A model generated the notes under the pieces. It had not been told where the DNA came from and searched no databases. It saw only the letters and a program-made list of their open reading frames with translations. A DNA stretch of 64,000 nucleotides from Bacillus sp. 1NLA3E (lineage in GTDB: Bacteria; Bacillota; Bacilli; Bacillales; Cytobacillaceae): positions 3,878,001-3,942,000 of the forward strand of contig NC_021171.1 in NCBI RefSeq assembly GCF_000242895.2, given 5' to 3'. A program made the translations under genes and the position numbers. The number at the start of each line of letters is the position of its first letter. Positions within the stretch are counted from its first letter, which is position 1. Below, in pieces: positions 53,332 through 61,396 of this stretch.

Positions 53332-53649
53332 TTATATGTAATTTTTCAACATCCTACTTACATCCTGTATACTTTCTTCAGATAATTTCGAAATATATTG
53401 AAGCTGACCTCCATTTAATTTTGCTTCTACTAAAATGATCGTCTTTGCGTCCAGATCCTGCTTTAAGATAAGAATCTGCTTTTCTTTGTAAACGAGATTT
53501 TCCACCAAAATATACGTTTCGTTAATTGGGTACCCAATTTTTATATTCATCTGTTCATGGAAAAATGGTTTCCTTTTTTTGAATTCCATAAAATCATAGA
53601 TTTGGCCGGTTGGGTGCTTGTCCTTCAATAATAATCGTTGATGGCTCAT
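53332..53649 (-). CDS. Small protein of unknown function in the flagellar region
   Basis: 105 residues, ribosome site GGGAAGG. Predicted mainly beta (KIGYPINETYILVENLVYKE, QILILKQDLDAKTIILVEAKL) with a C-terminal helix (SEESIQDVSRMLKNYI). No export signal or motif recognised. It is flanked on both sides by short TCACGCAA-containing hairpins and stands apart from fliST. Confidence 0.7.
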   Translation of the reverse strand: MSHQRLLLKDKHPTGQIYDFMEFKKRKPFFHEQMNIKIGYPINETYILVENLVYKEKQILILKQDLDAKTIILVEAKLNGGQLQYISKLSEESIQDVSRMLKNYI

Positions 53650-53772
53650 TTATCTCTACCTTCCCACTAAAAAAAACTAGATTTTCCCTTTATGGCAAAA
53701 ATAAATAGAATGCTAGAACTGCAATTGTTTAGTTATATCTAAATAGCAAATTCAGTCGATTAAGGTCAAATA

Positions 53773-53915
53773 TTGACAGTTATATCGTATATTGTATATT
53801 ATTATCTATTGCGAGTCACCGAAATAATATATTGCGCTATCACGCAAAAATAACAAGAAAACACTGATAGTGATTAAAACGCATTTTAATCACTATCAGT
53901 GTTTTCTTGTTTACT
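53773..53915 (+). ncRNA. Candidate small RNA antisense-oriented in the flagellar cluster
   Basis: On the plus strand, against all surrounding genes, TTGACA (53773-53778) and TATTAT (53797-53802) form a promoter with an 18-bp spacer (16 bp to TATATT). About 100 nt later lies a 27-bp perfect hairpin (53853-53879 with 53884-53910). The intervening sequence has a hairpin TTGCG-CTATCA-CGCAA. The transcript would be about 105 nt. It may instead be only the terminator of fliT plus a chance promoter. Confidence 0.4.
53853..53910. terminator. 27-bp perfect hairpin, bidirectional terminator
   Basis: ACAAGAAAACACTG... (53853-53879) is perfectly complementary to 53884-53910 with the loop CGCA. On the minus strand it follows fliT by one base and is succeeded by TATTTTTG, so it terminates the fliST transcript. 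Confidence 0.85.
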
Positions 53916-54258
53916 TCTTTGAATCAACAAATACTCCGTTTGTTTGTTTCATGTAGGGAGAGTACTTTTTTGAAACTTTTTTATTTTTTTCGATTTTAAT
54001 AAGTGTAGACTCTGTTTCCGCCATTCTTTCTTTTAAAACAGGAGCCATCCTCATGTCAACTTGAAGAGCAGCATCCAGCAATTGTTTGCTTTTTGGAGAA
54101 TACTTAGCACACGGATGGTTTACCCGATACTCATCAACCTTTCCCATAAGTGCGTTACGTTCTGTTAATAATTTCTCAAACTCCGGATCATTTTCTTCAT
54201 TTAAGGCCCGTTCCATGTCTTCAGTAATTTCAGAAATTGCTATAATGAATTCGTCCAT
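53911..54258 (-). CDS. fliT: FliT-like flagellar export chaperone
   Basis: 115 residues from the ATG at 54258, with CTGGAG upstream; the longer frame runs into fliS. Helical: DEFIIAISEITEDMERALNE, FEKLLTERNALMGKVDEY. Position after fliS, size and helical content fit FliT, the FliD chaperone, though sequence conservation in this family is weak. Confidence 0.8.
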   Translation of the reverse strand: MDEFIIAISEITEDMERALNEENDPEFEKLLTERNALMGKVDEYRVNHPCAKYSPKSKQLLDAALQVDMRMAPVLKERMAETESTLIKIEKNKKVSKKYSPYMKQTNGVFVDSKK

Positions 54259-54272
54259 AATTACTCCAGACT

Positions 54273-54656
54273 TTAACTTATTGTTTTTGCTTGTTTCATC
54301 GCTACTGTCCACGTTTCCACGTATTCCACAGCAAACCCTTCTACCTCTGTCAAAATTTCTAAACTTTTTTTAATGTTTGCTTCAATTAAACGGGTTTTCA
54401 TGTAATCATAAACTGAGAGCAACGGTTCAGAAACGGAATACCCCTTTTTTAAAGTTACAATTAACTCGCTTAGAATATCCTGTGCTCTTAAATTATATCG
54501 ATGACATTCTTCATATTTTTTATTTTGAAGTGACTGCTTGGACAAACGGATAAATTTTACCAAACCTTCATATAACATTAACGTTAAATCTTCCGGTTTG
54601 GAAGTCGTGACAGCTTGCTTTTGATATGTTTGATAAGGGTTTCTTAACGACACCAT
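54273..54656 (-). CDS. fliS: Flagellin export chaperone FliS
   Basis: 127 residues: NPYQTYQKQAVTTSKPEDLTLMLYEGLVKF is the FliS N-terminus. Binds the flagellin C-terminus and FlhA, preventing early polymerisation. Preceded by a perfect sigma-D promoter; followed 14 bp later by fliT. Confidence 0.95.
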   Translation of the reverse strand: MVSLRNPYQTYQKQAVTTSKPEDLTLMLYEGLVKFIRLSKQSLQNKKYEECHRYNLRAQDILSELIVTLKKGYSVSEPLLSVYDYMKTRLIEANIKKSLEILTEVEGFAVEYVETWTVAMKQAKTIS

Positions 54657-54689
54657 TGATTGCTCCTTTCAAAATCTACTTATTAGTCA

Positions 54690-54716
54690 TTATCGGCAAA
54701 AGTGGAAAGAAGTTTA
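54690..54716 (-). promoter_or_regulatory. Sigma-D promoter of fliST
   Basis: Minus strand TAAA (54716-54713), exactly 15 bp, GCCGATAA (54697-54690): a perfect match to the TAAA-N15-GCCGATAW consensus. Confidence 0.9.
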
Positions 54717-54798
54717 GGTTACAGGCTATCTTTTTTCTATAAGATAGAGTTAAAAAGTTTGAGTTATCTCAGCAGGAATATTTATTTGAACCTAATGC

Positions 54799-55698
54799 TT
54801 AACTGCCTACCTTCAGGACCAAACCGAATCCATCAATGATATAATTAAGCTGTTGATTATAGGATTTCAGGTTTTGAATTTTAGCTGCATCCCCTAACAG
54901 GTTAAAAGCGATAATTTCCTTTGCCAATTTCGAAACTTCTTCCTGCAATTCATCATTACGCTTTTTCTCATTAATTAATTGTTGTTCCTTTTTCTTTAAC
55001 TTATCTTGCAAAGCTGCCTTTTCATGATGTTTTTCCGCTTTCATGGCCTCAAACTGTTGAACTACGTCCTGATTCTGAAGAGCTAGATTTGTTAGTTGAT
55101 ACAAACTTCTTAAAAGTTCATTTAACTGAATCCCTGGGAGCTGCTGAACGTTGGTAATCAATCCGGACAAAATGTCCAACAAATCATCATCGGATGAATG
55201 ATCCAAAGGATTTATTTCTAATACTGGAGCCATGTTTTGGATGACCTCTGTTGATATTACCGGTACCTCATCCTCAGCAATAGTCGTAAAATGATAACCA
55301 TGCTGCTCAGTCGTTTCCTTTTTTCCTTTTGCCTTGACGAGGCTATAATATTTATAATTAACCGATTGATAGCCCCGGTTTATCAGCTTGGCCACTTCTT
55401 CCAATATTTCAGTGATATTGAGTGCCCCTTCATCCTGACGTTCTTTTATATATTGAAACATGAACTCGATTTCAATTTTAGTCCATTTGCGATTGACTTT
55501 TTTGGTGTCGTGATGAGATGGACCTACTTGTTCAGAGCGTTTCAGATGTAGCAGCAATTGGTTATAGTAAAATACGAGAGTACCAGGCCGTAATTCATTT
55601 CTTTTCTCCAAGTCACCGGTAAAGTCTTTCTCTGATAGGTCATCTGGCTGATTAATTAAGGCTTCTTTCATTTCAAATACTGCATTTTTTAAACTCAT
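54799..55698 (-). CDS. RsfA-like Myb/SANT-domain protein with coiled coil
   Basis: 299 residues from the ATG at 55698, chosen because GGAGG lies 7 nt upstream. Residues about 70-120 (KWTKIEIEFMFQYIKERQDE, GYQSVNYKYYSLVKAK) form a Myb/SANT-like helix-turn-helix of the RsfA/YlbO type, known in prespore regulators. The C-terminal 80 residues are a charged coiled coil (EKAALQDKLKKKEQQLINEKK). Target unknown. Placed between PilZ and fliST, which is unusual. Upstream lies the inverted repeat ATCGAAAAA/TTTTTCGAT (55730-55757), a possible own operator. Confidence 0.75.
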   Translation of the reverse strand: MSLKNAVFEMKEALINQPDDLSEKDFTGDLEKRNELRPGTLVFYYNQLLLHLKRSEQVGPSHHDTKKVNRKWTKIEIEFMFQYIKERQDEGALNITEILEEVAKLINRGYQSVNYKYYSLVKAKGKKETTEQHGYHFTTIAEDEVPVISTEVIQNMAPVLEINPLDHSSDDDLLDILSGLITNVQQLPGIQLNELLRSLYQLTNLALQNQDVVQQFEAMKAEKHHEKAALQDKLKKKEQQLINEKKRNDELQEEVSKLAKEIIAFNLLGDAAKIQNLKSYNQQLNYIIDGFGLVLKVGS

Positions 55699-55729
55699 AA
55701 AAAAACCTCCAAATAAACCAAGTGTAATC

Positions 55730-55757
55730 ATCGAAAAATTAGCATATTTTTTTCGAT
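55730..55757. promoter_or_regulatory. Inverted repeat upstream of the Myb-like gene
   Basis: ATCGAAAAA (55730-55738) and TTTTTCGAT (55749-55757), perfect 9-bp arms 10 bp apart, about 32 bp before the start codon. Confidence 0.4.
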
Positions 55758-55992
55758 CAAACAGATTTTAAAATTAATAATTTGATTAATTGGGTGAAAC
55801 ATCTTTAGAATGTTTACTATACTGTTCGATGGAATGGGAAAAATTTTGGGGTATGCACGCAGCAAAAACTAGAAGTTGGATCTATCCCTTACCAAAATAC
55901 ACAAAATATCCATATTTTTATTATATATGTTCTTTTATTTTCAGTAAAATAATAAGCTTGATTTTTTTAACATAACAAACTAGAGCTTCTCC
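55758..55992. other. Geneless stretch
   Basis: AT-rich, no ORF with ribosome site; no repeat or promoter I would defend. Confidence 0.4.
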
Positions 55993-56042
55993 CTAGATAA
56001 GATAAAAAGCCCCCAATAGGGGGGGCTTTTTATCTTATCTAG
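55993..56042 (-). terminator. 22-bp perfect hairpin terminator overlapping the PilZ gene end
   Basis: 55993-56014 (CTAGATAAGATAAAAAGCCC and on) pairs perfectly with 56021-56042 around AATAGG. On the minus strand GGGGGC is followed by TTTTTATC. The last codons of the PilZ gene lie in the stem. Confidence 0.88.
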
Positions 56043-56670
56043 ATTCTCGTTCTATCAAACGCATTTGCCTTTGTCTTTCAAAACAATATTGGGTTATTTT
56101 CATTTGATGCCGCTTCTCTATGTCTGTAAATTCGATAGCTATATTTTTTCTTTCTATATCTTCGATAAGCTCAATTCGAATGACCAGGCCCTGAAAGGGG
56201 ATGAATTCTGGATTTTTATTTATTTTATTAGGAATAATCAAAGTTCCAGACACTGATTCCGCTTCCTCCACTTCAAAATCTAACTTGGAGGAGATCAGGG
56301 TTCCACCGACACTTAGATCAATCGTTATTAGTTCCTTTTCTTTCATGATCAGTCGCAAATTGGTTCTAACACGAAAATTATCGCGCCGCTGAACCTTTAC
56401 AATCTCTTGTGCCTCCGGCTTAGTTACTCGATACATCGGGATTTTGTCTCTTGTTTTTCCCAGCATTTTAGTTGAAAATTTATACTGATTTTCGCCGGAC
56501 AAGAAGAAAATTTCCAATTTCGATCCATCCACAACTAGGCCAATGTTCTTCCGATCCAGGGGGATTCCGACTAGTAACTCTTTTTCCCCAATATCGGCTA
56601 CAATCGACCGAAACGACTTATCAGTGTATTTTAATTTTATCACGATGTTCTGATTCACTTTGGGATACAA
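56035..56670 (-). CDS. YcgR/DgrA-type PilZ protein (c-di-GMP flagellar brake)
   Basis: About 211 residues from the TTG at 56670, because GGAGGTGG is 5 nt upstream; the TTG at 56685 overlaps that ribosome site. N-terminal YcgR-N-like barrel (about 1-88) and a C-terminal PilZ domain with the c-di-GMP motifs RRDNFR (RxxxR, near 95-100) and DLSVGG (D/NxSxxG, near 119-124). In B. subtilis the homologue DgrA slows the motor by acting on MotA. Confidence 0.88.
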   Translation of the reverse strand: MYPKVNQNIVIKLKYTDKSFRSIVADIGEKELLVGIPLDRKNIGLVVDGSKLEIFFLSGENQYKFSTKMLGKTRDKIPMYRVTKPEAQEIVKVQRRDNFRVRTNLRLIMKEKELITIDLSVGGTLISSKLDFEVEEAESVSGTLIIPNKINKNPEFIPFQGLVIRIELIEDIERKNIAIEFTDIEKRHQMKITQYCFERQRQMRLIERESR

Positions 56671-56740
56671 GAATTCCACCTCCAATCTTTATTTTAACAA
56701 TAATGTATGATTTAGGTAATCATCGATTTAAAAATTTTCA

Positions 56741-56771
56741 CGCAAAAAAACTGCACGGAGTTGTGCAGTTC
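56741..56771 (-). terminator. Terminator of the flgMNKL operon
   Basis: Minus strand ACTGCAC-AACTCC-GTGCAGT followed by TTTTTTTG. Confidence 0.9.
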
Positions 56772-56774
56772 ACA

Positions 56775-57683
56775 CTAACGTAAGAAATCAACTAAAGAAG
56801 TTTGAATAACTTTCGCTCCAACCGATAAGGCAGCCTGATGAACATTCTCTTGGGACTTAAGGTCGATAATAACCTGCGAAATATCCACATCTCCTTCCTT
56901 TGATAATAAACTACTTGTTGAAACCTCAAGCTGGTCCAGCCGCGACTGACTTAGTTCCATCCGGTTCATCCGGGCTCCCAATTCAGAGCGTTTCGTTAAG
57001 ATGCTATCGATTTGAACATCTAAGTCACCTAAGTGGTCAGAGACGGATCCTAGCGAAGAACGAAAATCCGAAACGATGTCTGAAAGGGCTTTAAAGAGAC
57101 CTCCGTTTCCATCATTATTAAAGATGTCGGTCCCTGAAATATTGATTTGGACATTGCTAGTCTGCCCTACCTGATATTCCAATTTTTCTTGATTATTGTT
57201 GCGAAACGCTTTCGCGGAGCCAATTATTGCCGGGTCCTCCCGGTATGGTGGTGCTTTGACATCCGTCCCAGCAAATATGTATTTTCCGGCAATTTGGGAA
57301 TTGGCAACTTCCCCTAAATGCTCTTTTAACTGATCGATTTCATCAGCAATAGCACTGCGATCTGTAGTACCACTCGTTCCGTTAAGGCCCTTAACCGTCA
57401 GTTCCCTGACCCGCTGCAGGACAGAGGTTACCTCATCCAGAGCTTCATCAGTGGTCGTCATCCATGAGATTCCATCATCCGCATTGCTTTTAAATTGGCT
57501 GATATCATTGAGCGAAGAACGGTAATCCATGCTCCGAACCGCTATGACGGGATTATCTGATGGTCTATTAATTTTTTTACCGGAAGATAACTGATTCTGT
57601 AACTTCTCCATTGCTCTGTCGCTCCGCTGTAAATTTACCAGCAGATTCTGATTCAGCATCGATTGTGTTACGCGCGTGCTCAT
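56775..57683 (-). CDS. flgL: Hook-filament junction protein FlgL
   Basis: 302 residues with flagellin-like ends: TRVTQSMLNQNLLVNLQRSD, LSSGKKINRPSDNP at the N-terminus and SLLSKEGDVDISQVIIDLKS at the C-terminus. 11 bp after flgK. Confidence 0.94.
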   Translation of the reverse strand: MSTRVTQSMLNQNLLVNLQRSDRAMEKLQNQLSSGKKINRPSDNPVIAVRSMDYRSSLNDISQFKSNADDGISWMTTTDEALDEVTSVLQRVRELTVKGLNGTSGTTDRSAIADEIDQLKEHLGEVANSQIAGKYIFAGTDVKAPPYREDPAIIGSAKAFRNNNQEKLEYQVGQTSNVQINISGTDIFNNDGNGGLFKALSDIVSDFRSSLGSVSDHLGDLDVQIDSILTKRSELGARMNRMELSQSRLDQLEVSTSSLLSKEGDVDISQVIIDLKSQENVHQAALSVGAKVIQTSLVDFLR

Positions 57684-57694
57684 CCAAATTCCCC

Positions 57695-59158
57695 CTACAT
57701 TCCGACACGGCCCATGCCGTTGATTACCTTATCCAAACATTCATCCATGATGGTTACAACCCGTGCAGCAGCATTATATGCCTGCTGGAATTTAATCATA
57801 TTCGCCATTTCTTCGTCTAAAGAGACACCGGAAACGGACTGGATCCGATTCTCTACCTGCTGAACAATCAAATTGGAGTTATCCTGCATTCGCTGTGCCT
57901 CTTGTGAATCAGTTCCCAACTGCGCAATGATATTGCGATAAAAATCAGTTGCGTTGGAGGTTGCACCGTTAAAACCAAGAATGGCTGTTTTAATTGCAGC
58001 CATTTCCTTGGCGTTTTCCCCATTTCCAGTCGAAGAAGTTCCTGGGGATTCTTCTTTTGCTGCAGCAATCAGGTTTAAATTTTGCATAATTTCTGGATTT
58101 ACACTTAAGGTTTTAGCAGTTGTTCCTGTAAAAAAGATTGGTGTCGCTGGCATACCACCATTGATATTATCTAAATTAAGTCCATCTTGATGAACTTGAT
58201 TTACCTTTTCTGCAAAAGTCTTGGCCAAATTATCGATTTTCGATTTAAGATTAGGGATGCTATTATTTGAACTGCCGTCTGTTATTCCATACGATTCCAT
58301 CAGACCGAGCAGCTCTCCGGAATTCAAGGATACGGGATCACTTCCAATCATTATCTCGGCGGGATTGACCAAGCCGGAGGTTGGATCAAACCCAATGGAA
58401 AAGGATTTTGCAGTTTTTCCCTGAACCAACAACTCACCGCCGACAGATACGTCGACCATCCCAGTCTCAGGGTAGGTTTTCACTTTGACATCCACAAGTT
58501 TTGATAATTGATCGAGCAGCAAATCTCGTCGGTCATACAAATCATTAGGCTGGTAATTGTTAGGAACGAGACGGGAAATCTGATCATTTAGGCTGCTAAT
58601 TTGGGTTGCCAAAGAATTGACATCTTTCGTTTTGGCAGAAATAACATTTTTAAGATCTTCCTGTAATTGGTCCAAGGAATTAGAAATATAATTAAACGTT
58701 TCGGCGACAGCTACCCCTGTTTGTCTTACTACCGAACGAGAAGCACCACTATCCGGATTTTTAGACAATTCCTGCCATGAATTAAAGAATTGATCCATCG
58801 TTTCCGCTAACCCTGTCTCAGAGGGTTCGTTCAATAGTTCTTCCATTTTGGACAGCGTATCACTTTTGGCTTCATAGTATCCCAAATTTTTGTTTTCACC
58901 GCGAAATTGGACATCCAAATAGTCTTCCCGCAGCCGAACCAGCTTTGCCACCTCGACACCGGTTCCCAATTGACCTGGAGTTTTATCCACGTTCATCCCT
59001 GCATTGGGGATGGGGGTAGTTGCTTGCATTTCCGCTCGCTGCCGGGTATAGCCCTGTGTATTGGCATTGGCAATGTTATGAGCCGTAGTAGAAAGTGCCG
59101 ACTGCTGGGCAAACAGTCCTCTTTTCGCTATTTCTAAGCCATGAAAGGTCGAAACCAT
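57695..59158 (-). CDS. flgK: Hook-filament junction protein FlgK
   Basis: 487 residues: STFHGLEIAKRGLFAQQSAL, HNIANANTQGYTRQR at the N-terminus and EMANMIKFQQAYNAAARVV at the C-terminus, the standard axial-protein ends. Confidence 0.95.
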   Translation of the reverse strand: MVSTFHGLEIAKRGLFAQQSALSTTAHNIANANTQGYTRQRAEMQATTPIPNAGMNVDKTPGQLGTGVEVAKLVRLREDYLDVQFRGENKNLGYYEAKSDTLSKMEELLNEPSETGLAETMDQFFNSWQELSKNPDSGASRSVVRQTGVAVAETFNYISNSLDQLQEDLKNVISAKTKDVNSLATQISSLNDQISRLVPNNYQPNDLYDRRDLLLDQLSKLVDVKVKTYPETGMVDVSVGGELLVQGKTAKSFSIGFDPTSGLVNPAEIMIGSDPVSLNSGELLGLMESYGITDGSSNNSIPNLKSKIDNLAKTFAEKVNQVHQDGLNLDNINGGMPATPIFFTGTTAKTLSVNPEIMQNLNLIAAAKEESPGTSSTGNGENAKEMAAIKTAILGFNGATSNATDFYRNIIAQLGTDSQEAQRMQDNSNLIVQQVENRIQSVSGVSLDEEMANMIKFQQAYNAAARVVTIMDECLDKVINGMGRVGM

Positions 59159-59184
59159 CTACATTTTCCTCCGTCTATCATAAT

Positions 59185-59661
59185 TTATACTTTTGCATCC
59201 AGCAGGTTTGAATAATGGTTGCCCGCATTCGGACCATATCCGATTACTGGTTCTTTTTGTACAAACATCGCGACCGAGAATTGAATGTAGGAAAGCGATG
59301 TTAGAATTAATTGCTGGTTGCTTTCATTTAAATAGGAAATTTCCTGAATTAAGTGACGAATCTGTTCCGCCATCCTCGTTAATGCGGACTTTAGAGCACC
59401 ATCGTCCTTGGATTTGAGGTATTCCTCAAGCGAAAAAAAATGTCCCATTATCCCCTTTTGTGCCATATATTCTTGCACCGATTGTTGTCTTTGCTGATCC
59501 AGTTTCTGAATTTCATTTACACACGAGTTCTCCTGGATGACCACGCTTTGTAGTCCATCAATACTTCCATCGACAAGGATGGTTCGCTTCTCTTTCGCTA
59601 AATCGAGTAATCGGGTATGGGCGTCAATCATCTCCGCCAATATTTGGACTAGTTTTTCCAA
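59185..59661 (-). CDS. flgN: Flagellar chaperone FlgN
   Basis: 158 residues, largely helical (EKLVQILAEMIDAHTRLLDL, LDQQRQQSVQEYMAQKG), FlgN family by position and form; it chaperones FlgK and FlgL. Corresponds to YvyG in B. subtilis. Confidence 0.88.
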   Translation of the reverse strand: MEKLVQILAEMIDAHTRLLDLAKEKRTILVDGSIDGLQSVVIQENSCVNEIQKLDQQRQQSVQEYMAQKGIMGHFFSLEEYLKSKDDGALKSALTRMAEQIRHLIQEISYLNESNQQLILTSLSYIQFSVAMFVQKEPVIGYGPNAGNHYSNLLDAKV

Positions 59662-59672
59662 TTTACGTCCTC

Positions 59673-59948
59673 CTAAATGGATTCATTCTTCCAAAACCCG
59701 ATCATTTTATCAGCAATTTTGCTGCTTTCAACGTGATAGCTTCCGTCGGCTATCTGCTGTTTTAATTCCTGAACCCGATTTTGTCGCTGAGTCTGTTCCT
59801 TCATCATCACCTGGGAAATTTCTTTACCGCGTGTTGAAATGGTCACTTCAGCAGAGGAAGATGACTTTTTTGCTGGGTTTGCTATATTTGAACGGTTCTG
59901 TTGTTTTTGGTAGGAGATAAAACCATAATTCGTATCATTGATTCGCAT
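59673..59948 (-). CDS. flgM: Anti-sigma-D factor FlgM
   Basis: 91 residues: disordered N-terminal half and a C-terminal sigma-binding region (QEL-type VQELKQQIADGSYHVESSKI, ADKMIGF). Holds sigma-D inactive until exported through the hook. Transcribed from a sigma-D site 27 bp upstream, giving feedback. Confidence 0.93.
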   Translation of the reverse strand: MRINDTNYGFISYQKQQNRSNIANPAKKSSSSAEVTISTRGKEISQVMMKEQTQRQNRVQELKQQIADGSYHVESSKIADKMIGFWKNESI

Positions 59949-59974
59949 GTACCATCCCTCCAGTTCTATTAATA

Positions 59975-60002
59975 TTAATCGGTATATATAAAAAAAAGTT
60001 TA
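59975..60002 (-). promoter_or_regulatory. Sigma-D promoter of flgM-flgN-flgK-flgL
   Basis: Minus strand TAAA (60002-59999), 16 bp, CCGATTAA (59982-59975). Confidence 0.82.
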
Positions 60003-60140
60003 GTTTTAATTGAAAGAAAAAATTTATTTATGCATAAAAAAACTCGCACCTTTGGACTCTGTGATTAAATTGTATCAAAATAACCAGGAATGTACATTAT
60101 TTATTTTGATTGATTCTGAAATGAGGAGGGAGGAAAAAAC

Positions 60141-60171
60141 AAAAAAAATAGCAGAAAGACTCCTTCTGCTC
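60141..60171 (-). terminator. Terminator after the DUF6470 gene
   Basis: Minus strand AGCAGAA-GGAGTCT-TTCTGCT followed by ATTTTTTTTG. Confidence 0.88.
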
Positions 60172-60202
60172 TCTGCTGGTTTGTTTTATTTTGACAAGAC
60201 CC

Positions 60203-60778
60203 TCAAGTCTTACTATTCACGTTCAATCCAACAAAATCAATTTGTAATTGCTGCATTTGCCGAAGGTACACTTCGGTTTTTCCAGGTGTATAATTATGAA
60301 TTGGCTTATGCTGAGTGGATTCAATTTTAGCACCACCCTGTTGCCAATTGATATACACCTCAGCCGGGGTATAATGAATTTGGACTGAACCATAGCTTGG
60401 GATAAAGGCGATATTAAAATCTGCAGAACCTGGGAGGGCCTTGTCGGTGGCAATCGCAGCAATGGCATCAGTTTTATTCTGAATCGCTGCCATTTGATTG
60501 CCTTCCTGTGCAATTTGAGCAATGGCTTCTAACACATTTTTCTTGGCAGCTTCAGCCATATCCTCATTGAACCTACCAAAACTCTTCATGTTCAATTCAT
60601 ACCGTGCCTGCTCCTGGTTGATTTCAAGTAGGGCGGGCTGACGTTCAATTGTCATTACAGCAGGAATCTGTTCAATCGATAAATCGGCAGGTTGTTGATG
60701 AATCTCCTGAACCGGCTGGGTTGTCCGCAGTCCGATTTGAGCGTAAGTTTGATGTAGCTGGATTTGCGGGATTTGCAA
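60203..60778 (-). CDS. DUF6470-family protein (YviE-like)
   Basis: 191 residues. Begins QIPQIQLHQTYAQIGLRTTQ and continues with repeated I-E-Q-x-P/A-like beta segments (AVMTIERQPALLEINQEQAR), as in YviE of B. subtilis, which lies between flgL and fliW there. Function unknown. Here it follows flaG by 34 bp and shares its sigma-D promoter; fliW and csrA are not adjacent. Confidence 0.85.
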   Translation of the reverse strand: MQIPQIQLHQTYAQIGLRTTQPVQEIHQQPADLSIEQIPAVMTIERQPALLEINQEQARYELNMKSFGRFNEDMAEAAKKNVLEAIAQIAQEGNQMAAIQNKTDAIAAIATDKALPGSADFNIAFIPSYGSVQIHYTPAEVYINWQQGGAKIESTQHKPIHNYTPGKTEVYLRQMQQLQIDFVGLNVNSKT

Positions 60779-60812
60779 ATGAATTCAACTCCATTGTCTA
60801 GGCCGATTTTCT

Positions 60813-61166
60813 TTAAACCTTTTTATCTACTAAAAGACCGATATACTCCACCATTGCTGCATACATATCTAGCAATTTCTTGGGCGGAATTTCTTTAACG
60901 ACCTCATTCGTTTGATCATCCACAATCGCAACATAATATTTTTGTAATTCATCATGAAACTGAAATTTCAAGTGGGTATTGGACGCTTTTAAGAAGTCAT
61001 TCATGCCATTAATGGCTTTTTCTATTTTTTTCCTTGAATGCTCTGGTTGCTTTGGATTTTGGTTTTGTGGATCAGTCGATTCTTCTTTTATTTTGGGTGC
61101 ACCTTCCACTGGTTTCACTTGGAAATCTGTCAGTTGATTATTTGAATTTAAAACTTTCTCAATCAT
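60813..61166 (-). CDS. flaG: FlaG-family flagellar protein
   Basis: 117 residues from the ATG at 61166, which has GAAGGG 6 nt upstream. The second half carries the FlaG domain (THLKFQFHDELQKYYVAIVD, VVKEIPPKKLLDMYAAM). FlaG influences filament length. Confidence 0.9.
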   Translation of the reverse strand: MIEKVLNSNNQLTDFQVKPVEGAPKIKEESTDPQNQNPKQPEHSRKKIEKAINGMNDFLKASNTHLKFQFHDELQKYYVAIVDDQTNEVVKEIPPKKLLDMYAAMVEYIGLLVDKKV

Positions 61167-61203
61167 ACACAACCCTTCTTTCATATTACACTATTCTATT
61201 AAT

Positions 61204-61231
61204 TTTATCGGATAAGGGCAGGAAATGTTTA
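61204..61231 (-). promoter_or_regulatory. Sigma-D promoter of flaG-DUF6470
   Basis: Minus strand TAAA (61231-61228), 16 bp, CCGATAAA (61211-61204). Confidence 0.87.
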
Positions 61232-61348
61232 GGAGCATTGTTTATAAGTGGGATCATTTTTTATTAAATTATATTATGATTTCTCCTAGACAAGAATTTT
61301 TCTCATGCGATACCCAAACTTATGGCTTCATCTCCTTTACTATAATAA

Positions 61349-61386
61349 AAAGGGAATCCCAGTAAAAACCGGAATTCCCTTTTTGA
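61349..61386 (-). terminator. Terminator of the flagellin gene
   Basis: Minus strand AGGGAATTCC and GGGATTCCCT pair around GGTTTTTACT, followed by TTTTTATT. Confidence 0.88.
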
Positions 61387-61396
61387 TAAAAAATAA

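Noticed and set aside
60010-60330. 106-residue plus-strand open frame upstream of flgM
   Set aside because: TTG start without ribosome site; it covers the DUF6470 terminator and then runs antisense through the end of that gene.
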